From the NCBI GenBank assembly GCA_947493175.1, contig CANLQD010000003.1, forward strand, positions 558,001 through 622,000: a stretch of DNA of 64,000 nt, written 5' to 3'. Origin of the DNA: an uncultured Flavobacteriaceae bacterium (GTDB lineage: Bacteria > Bacteroidota > Bacteroidia > Flavobacteriales > Flavobacteriaceae). How positions within the stretch are numbered: position 1 is the stretch's first letter; the number at the start of each line of letters is the position of its first letter. The notes beneath the pieces are model-generated. The model did no database searches. It had not been told where the DNA came from and saw only the letters and a program-made list of their open reading frames with translations. Positions 61,213-64,000 of this stretch are shown here, in pieces. The translations under genes were made by a program, and so were the position numbers.

Positions 61213-62373
61213 ATGACATCTGAACTTACATCACTTTGGGGAAATTTGGCACCCCGTTACAAAACGGCAAAACCCCGTAAAATTCTGTCTTTGGATGGCG
61301 GGGGAATCAGAGGGGTCATTACCCTTGAGATTCTCCAAAAATTAGAGAGCGACCTAAAAAAAAGGTTCCAAAAGGGAGACCATTTTAGACTATGCGACTA
61401 TTTCGACTATTTTGGAGGTACCAGTACCGGCGCCATTATCGCAGCCGGACTCTCCATTGGGATGTCCGTTTCCCAGTTACTGGATTTCTACACCAAGAGG
61501 GGAAAGGAAATGTTCGATAAATCGTCTTTGCTGAAGAAATGGAAATCGCTCTATGAATCAGGTCCCCTGCTCAACATGCTACAGCAAACCTTTGGAAAAG
61601 ATACCGATATGGATATTGCCAACGGAAAATTCAAATCGCTTCTGACCGTGGTAACCATGAATAGGAGTACCGATTCCCCGTGGCCTATCAGCAATAATCC
61701 CCTCGCCAGATACAATAACAAAAAAAGACCTGACAACAATCAATTCATCAAATTGTATCAATTGATTCGTGCCAGTACCGCCGCCCCTGCTTACTTTCCG
61801 CCCGAGACACTGGAATGGGATAAAAAAGACCCCTCCAAGACCTTTGTGTTCGTAGACGGGGGCGTTACACCCTATAACAACCCGGCCTTCTTACTTTATC
61901 GCATGGCCACCCACCCCTCTTATTCACTAAATTGGCAGAAGGGGGAAGACCAGCTTTTAATCGTTTCGGTGGGCACCGGTAGTGCCGTTTCGGAAGGCGG
62001 CTACAAGAACCTGGGAAACACACTCATGCAATTGCCCACCAATCTTATGTACGCCATCCAAGTAGATCAAGACATTAACTGCAGAACTTTTGGAAGATGC
62101 GCTTACGGTAACGAAATTGATCGAGAACTTGGTACCATGATTCCTTCAGAGAAAAAAACGGACCGCGACTTTTTATACGTACGTTACAACGCCGATTTAA
62201 GTGAAGAGGGGTTGGAATCACTGGGAATAGGTCATTTAGACGCCGATAAGGTACGCCAGATGGATTCGGTAAAACACATAGGCGACCTACAATTGGTGGG
62301 TAGTAAAACGGCATCTGCACAGGTAGACCTGGCACATTTTGGATCTTTTGTTTCGAATAACATCCCCATATGA
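61213..62373 (+). CDS. Patatin-like phospholipase (CapV-like)
   Basis: A 386-residue cytosolic hydrolase. The oxyanion loop is DGGGIRG (~28-34), the nucleophile is S71 in GTSTG, and the catalytic Asp is D215 in VDGGV. These form the Ser/Asp dyad of patatins. The length and the RASTAAPAYFPPETLEW segment fit the CapV-like group that degrades membrane phospholipids in bacterial abortive-infection systems. No cyclic-nucleotide synthase is nearby, so its trigger is not obvious. Its stop overlaps the next ATG (ATGA at 62370-62373), so it is coupled to the TPR protein. Confidence 0.93.
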   Translation: MTSELTSLWGNLAPRYKTAKPRKILSLDGGGIRGVITLEILQKLESDLKKRFQKGDHFRLCDYFDYFGGTSTGAIIAAGLSIGMSVSQLLDFYTKRGKEMFDKSSLLKKWKSLYESGPLLNMLQQTFGKDTDMDIANGKFKSLLTVVTMNRSTDSPWPISNNPLARYNNKKRPDNNQFIKLYQLIRASTAAPAYFPPETLEWDKKDPSKTFVFVDGGVTPYNNPAFLLYRMATHPSYSLNWQKGEDQLLIVSVGTGSAVSEGGYKNLGNTLMQLPTNLMYAIQVDQDINCRTFGRCAYGNEIDRELGTMIPSEKKTDRDFLYVRYNADLSEEGLESLGIGHLDADKVRQMDSVKHIGDLQLVGSKTASAQVDLAHFGSFVSNNIPI

Positions 62374-64000
62374 GAGCCTTTATCGTACGACCTTTTGGAA
62401 AAAAGAACGGGGTGGATTTTGAAAAGGTTCATAAAAAATTGATTCTTCCGGCCTTGAAAAAAGCCAGAATAAAAGGCCATACCACCGAAGTTATCGCTGA
62501 AGCAGGTAACATACGGCAAGATATGTTTCAACTACTGCTCACCGCTGATTTGGTCATTGCCGATATTTCAATCCATAATGCCAATGTCTTTTATGAGTTG
62601 GGCATTCGACATGCTCTCCGGGAAGCCAGCACTATTTTAATACGAAGTAGGCAAGACGAAGTACCCTTCGATTTAAAGACCGATCGCTATTTGGCCTATG
62701 TACCGACCGATCTAGCGTCTGGAATTGATCCATTGTATGAGAGTATACGGGCTACTATGGTGCAGCGTAAGGTAGACAGTCCGGTTTTTATGATGTTGCC
62801 GAAGCTCAAAGCCCAAAATCCGGAGGAATTTTTGGCGATTCCAAGCGATTTTTTCCGTGAACTCGAAATTGCACGTGGGGCAAACAATCAAGGAAAACTC
62901 GGTTTATTGGCCTATGAAGCGGGGCATTTTCCATGGGCCATTCCCGCATTAAGGGCCATCGCAGAAATACAGTACGCAACCTGCAACTATGAAGGGGCTA
63001 GGGAAACATGGGAAAGAATAAAAAAAGTAAACCCTAATGATCTTCAGGCCAACGAGCGTTTGGCCACCATTTACCATCGACTGGGCGAGCAACAAATGGT
63101 ATTGAATCCCGATTTAGGAAATCAGTTGTTGGCCAAATCGGAAGAGGCCATTACCTTCCTATTCAGCAAATCATCTGAACTTGATTCCCAAGGCATTGCA
63201 GAAGCCTACGCACTAAAGGCTAGGAACGAAAAATCTAAATGGCTCGCCAGATGGACTTCTGAAGAACCCGCTAAAGCTACTGTGGCAGCCATCAGGTCGA
63301 ACCTATTGAAAAGCGCCTATACCAACTATGCAAATGGATATTACGAAGACCTGAACCATTTTTACTCTGGCGTAAACGCATTGGGCATGTTAAAAGTAAT
63401 GCTTGAATTGGCCGATAGGGAAACCGAACTCTGGAATGCCAAGTTCGAAAGTACCATCGATGCCAAAAAAGCCCTATCGGATTACAAGAAAGAATTCTCA
63501 GATCTTGCGATTGTAGTGCGAAAAGCCATTTTTTCCAAAATAAAAAAGCTAGAACGCGAAGACCGCCAAAATGCATGGGTGGCCATTACCAGGGCCGATT
63601 TGGCCCTCTTGACCGGTGCTAGTCCTCAGCGGGTTCGCAACCTATATGCAGAGGCTTTGGAAGCAGGGGGTCGGCTCAAATTTGATGCTGCAAAACGACA
63701 ATTGCTCATTTACCAACGGTTGAACATAGCGCCCGAGAATGTAACGGTGGCGTTGGCAGAATTTGGCTCTGATAACAAGAGTGATACACCAGACGAGGAG
63801 GCTCATGTCATCCTGTTTACTGGGCATATGATCGATCGTGCCGACCGAGCCAAACCAAGATTTCCCAAAGAAAAGGAGGCCAAGGTTAAAAAGAAAATCA
63901 AGTCAAAACTAATGCAGACAGTAGCACAGCTTCCGGGAAATGCGACACTGGTCGAAAAAGCCAGGAAATTCACTGCGATAGCCGGTGGCGCTTGCGGGGG
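62370..64000 (+). CDS. Deoxyribosyltransferase/TIR-like and TPR protein, 3'-truncated
   Basis: The ATG at 62370 starts a frame that is still open at the window end (543 complete codons). Residues ~1-115 have MRAFIVRPFGKKNGVDFEKV and ADLVIADISIHNANVFYELG, the pattern of nucleoside 2-deoxyribosyltransferase-like or TIR-like effector domains. Residues ~150-450 are helical pairs like TPRs (FRELEIARGANNQGKLGLLA, WERIKKVNPNDLQANERLAT), similar to the MAP3K TRAFs-binding (DUF4071-like) family. The last bases encode AIAGGACGG, which is often followed by a further domain in this family; it is cut here. It probably works with the patatin. Confidence 0.8.
   Translation, partial: MRAFIVRPFGKKNGVDFEKVHKKLILPALKKARIKGHTTEVIAEAGNIRQDMFQLLLTADLVIADISIHNANVFYELGIRHALREASTILIRSRQDEVPFDLKTDRYLAYVPTDLASGIDPLYESIRATMVQRKVDSPVFMMLPKLKAQNPEEFLAIPSDFFRELEIARGANNQGKLGLLAYEAGHFPWAIPALRAIAEIQYATCNYEGARETWERIKKVNPNDLQANERLATIYHRLGEQQMVLNPDLGNQLLAKSEEAITFLFSKSSELDSQGIAEAYALKARNEKSKWLARWTSEEPAKATVAAIRSNLLKSAYTNYANGYYEDLNHFYSGVNALGMLKVMLELADRETELWNAKFESTIDAKKALSDYKKEFSDLAIVVRKAIFSKIKKLEREDRQNAWVAITRADLALLTGASPQRVRNLYAEALEAGGRLKFDAAKRQLLIYQRLNIAPENVTVALAEFGSDNKSDTPDEEAHVILFTGHMIDRADRAKPRFPKEKEAKVKKKIKSKLMQTVAQLPGNATLVEKARKFTAIAGGACG

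Noticed and set aside
56133..64000. Assignment to CBASS or Thoeris
   Set aside because: No CD-NTase for CBASS, and SIR2 and TIR are in one protein coupled to an nSTAND, unlike the separate ThsA/ThsB pair.

Overview
The window looks like chromosome of a marine-type Bacteroidota, most likely Flavobacteriaceae. The evidence is a moderate-to-low GC sequence, promoters with a TAnnTTTG -7 box, very short TAATG/ATGA gene junctions, DUF3857 and DUF6503-type proteins, several sulfatases, and ROK-type polyphosphate glucokinase, KdsA and TypA of the Bacteroidota type. No rRNA, tRNA, CRISPR array or transposase gene was seen.

Layout. (1) 1-9869 is mostly ordinary chromosome: a truncated hypothetical gene, a membrane-anchored Nudix protein, an iduronate-2-sulfatase-like sulfatase, ppgK, a lipoprotein, typA, a decayed beta-rich secreted protein gene (6899-7439, stop plus frameshift) near its intact paralogue (8393-8974), and kdsA. 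(2) 9918-13947 holds two tandem DUF3857/transglutaminase-like paralogues. (3) 14063-18709 is a sulfur-oxidation-like module (SulP transporter, persulfide dioxygenase-rhodanese fusion, DUF2892 protein) with several very small membrane proteins. (4) 18713-23342 has a DEDDh exonuclease/GIY-YIG fusion and two coupled sulfatases.

(5) From 23930 to the right edge (40 kb) every gene is on the + strand. A PAS/LuxR-type regulator precedes an extracellular contractile injection system (eCIS, Afp/PVC/AlgoCIS-like): DUF4255 cap protein, a 377-aa unknown, two sheaths, two tubes, DUF5908, LysM adaptor, VgrG-like spike, PAAR tip, gp25, gp47/J, an Afp12-like giant, a 1255-aa unknown, tape-measure protein and AAA+ ATPase. 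Three putative payloads follow (49525-55622). They share a leader segment but end in different predicted hydrolase domains (papain-like, annexin-like plus zinc metalloprotease, transglutaminase-like). A small lipoprotein that may be an immunity protein sits between the first two.

(6) From 56133 onward lies a candidate conflict/cell-death island: SIR2-TIR fusion, nSTAND ATPase with WD40 repeats, two small secreted proteins, patatin-like phospholipase, and a deoxyribosyltransferase-like/TPR protein cut by the window end. Its position directly behind the injection system and its co-orientation suggest, but do not prove, a functional link such as producer lysis, self-protection or defence of the particle-producing population.

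Non-coding structure is concentrated around the eCIS. There is a ~190-bp degenerate repeat in two copies (23581 and 29909), a chain of four stem-loops (23353-23543), a C-rich tract able to form a G-quadruplex on the template strand just before the first structural gene (24757-24788), and a 160-bp element bounded by 19-bp perfect inverted repeats between the ATPase and the first payload (49343-49502).
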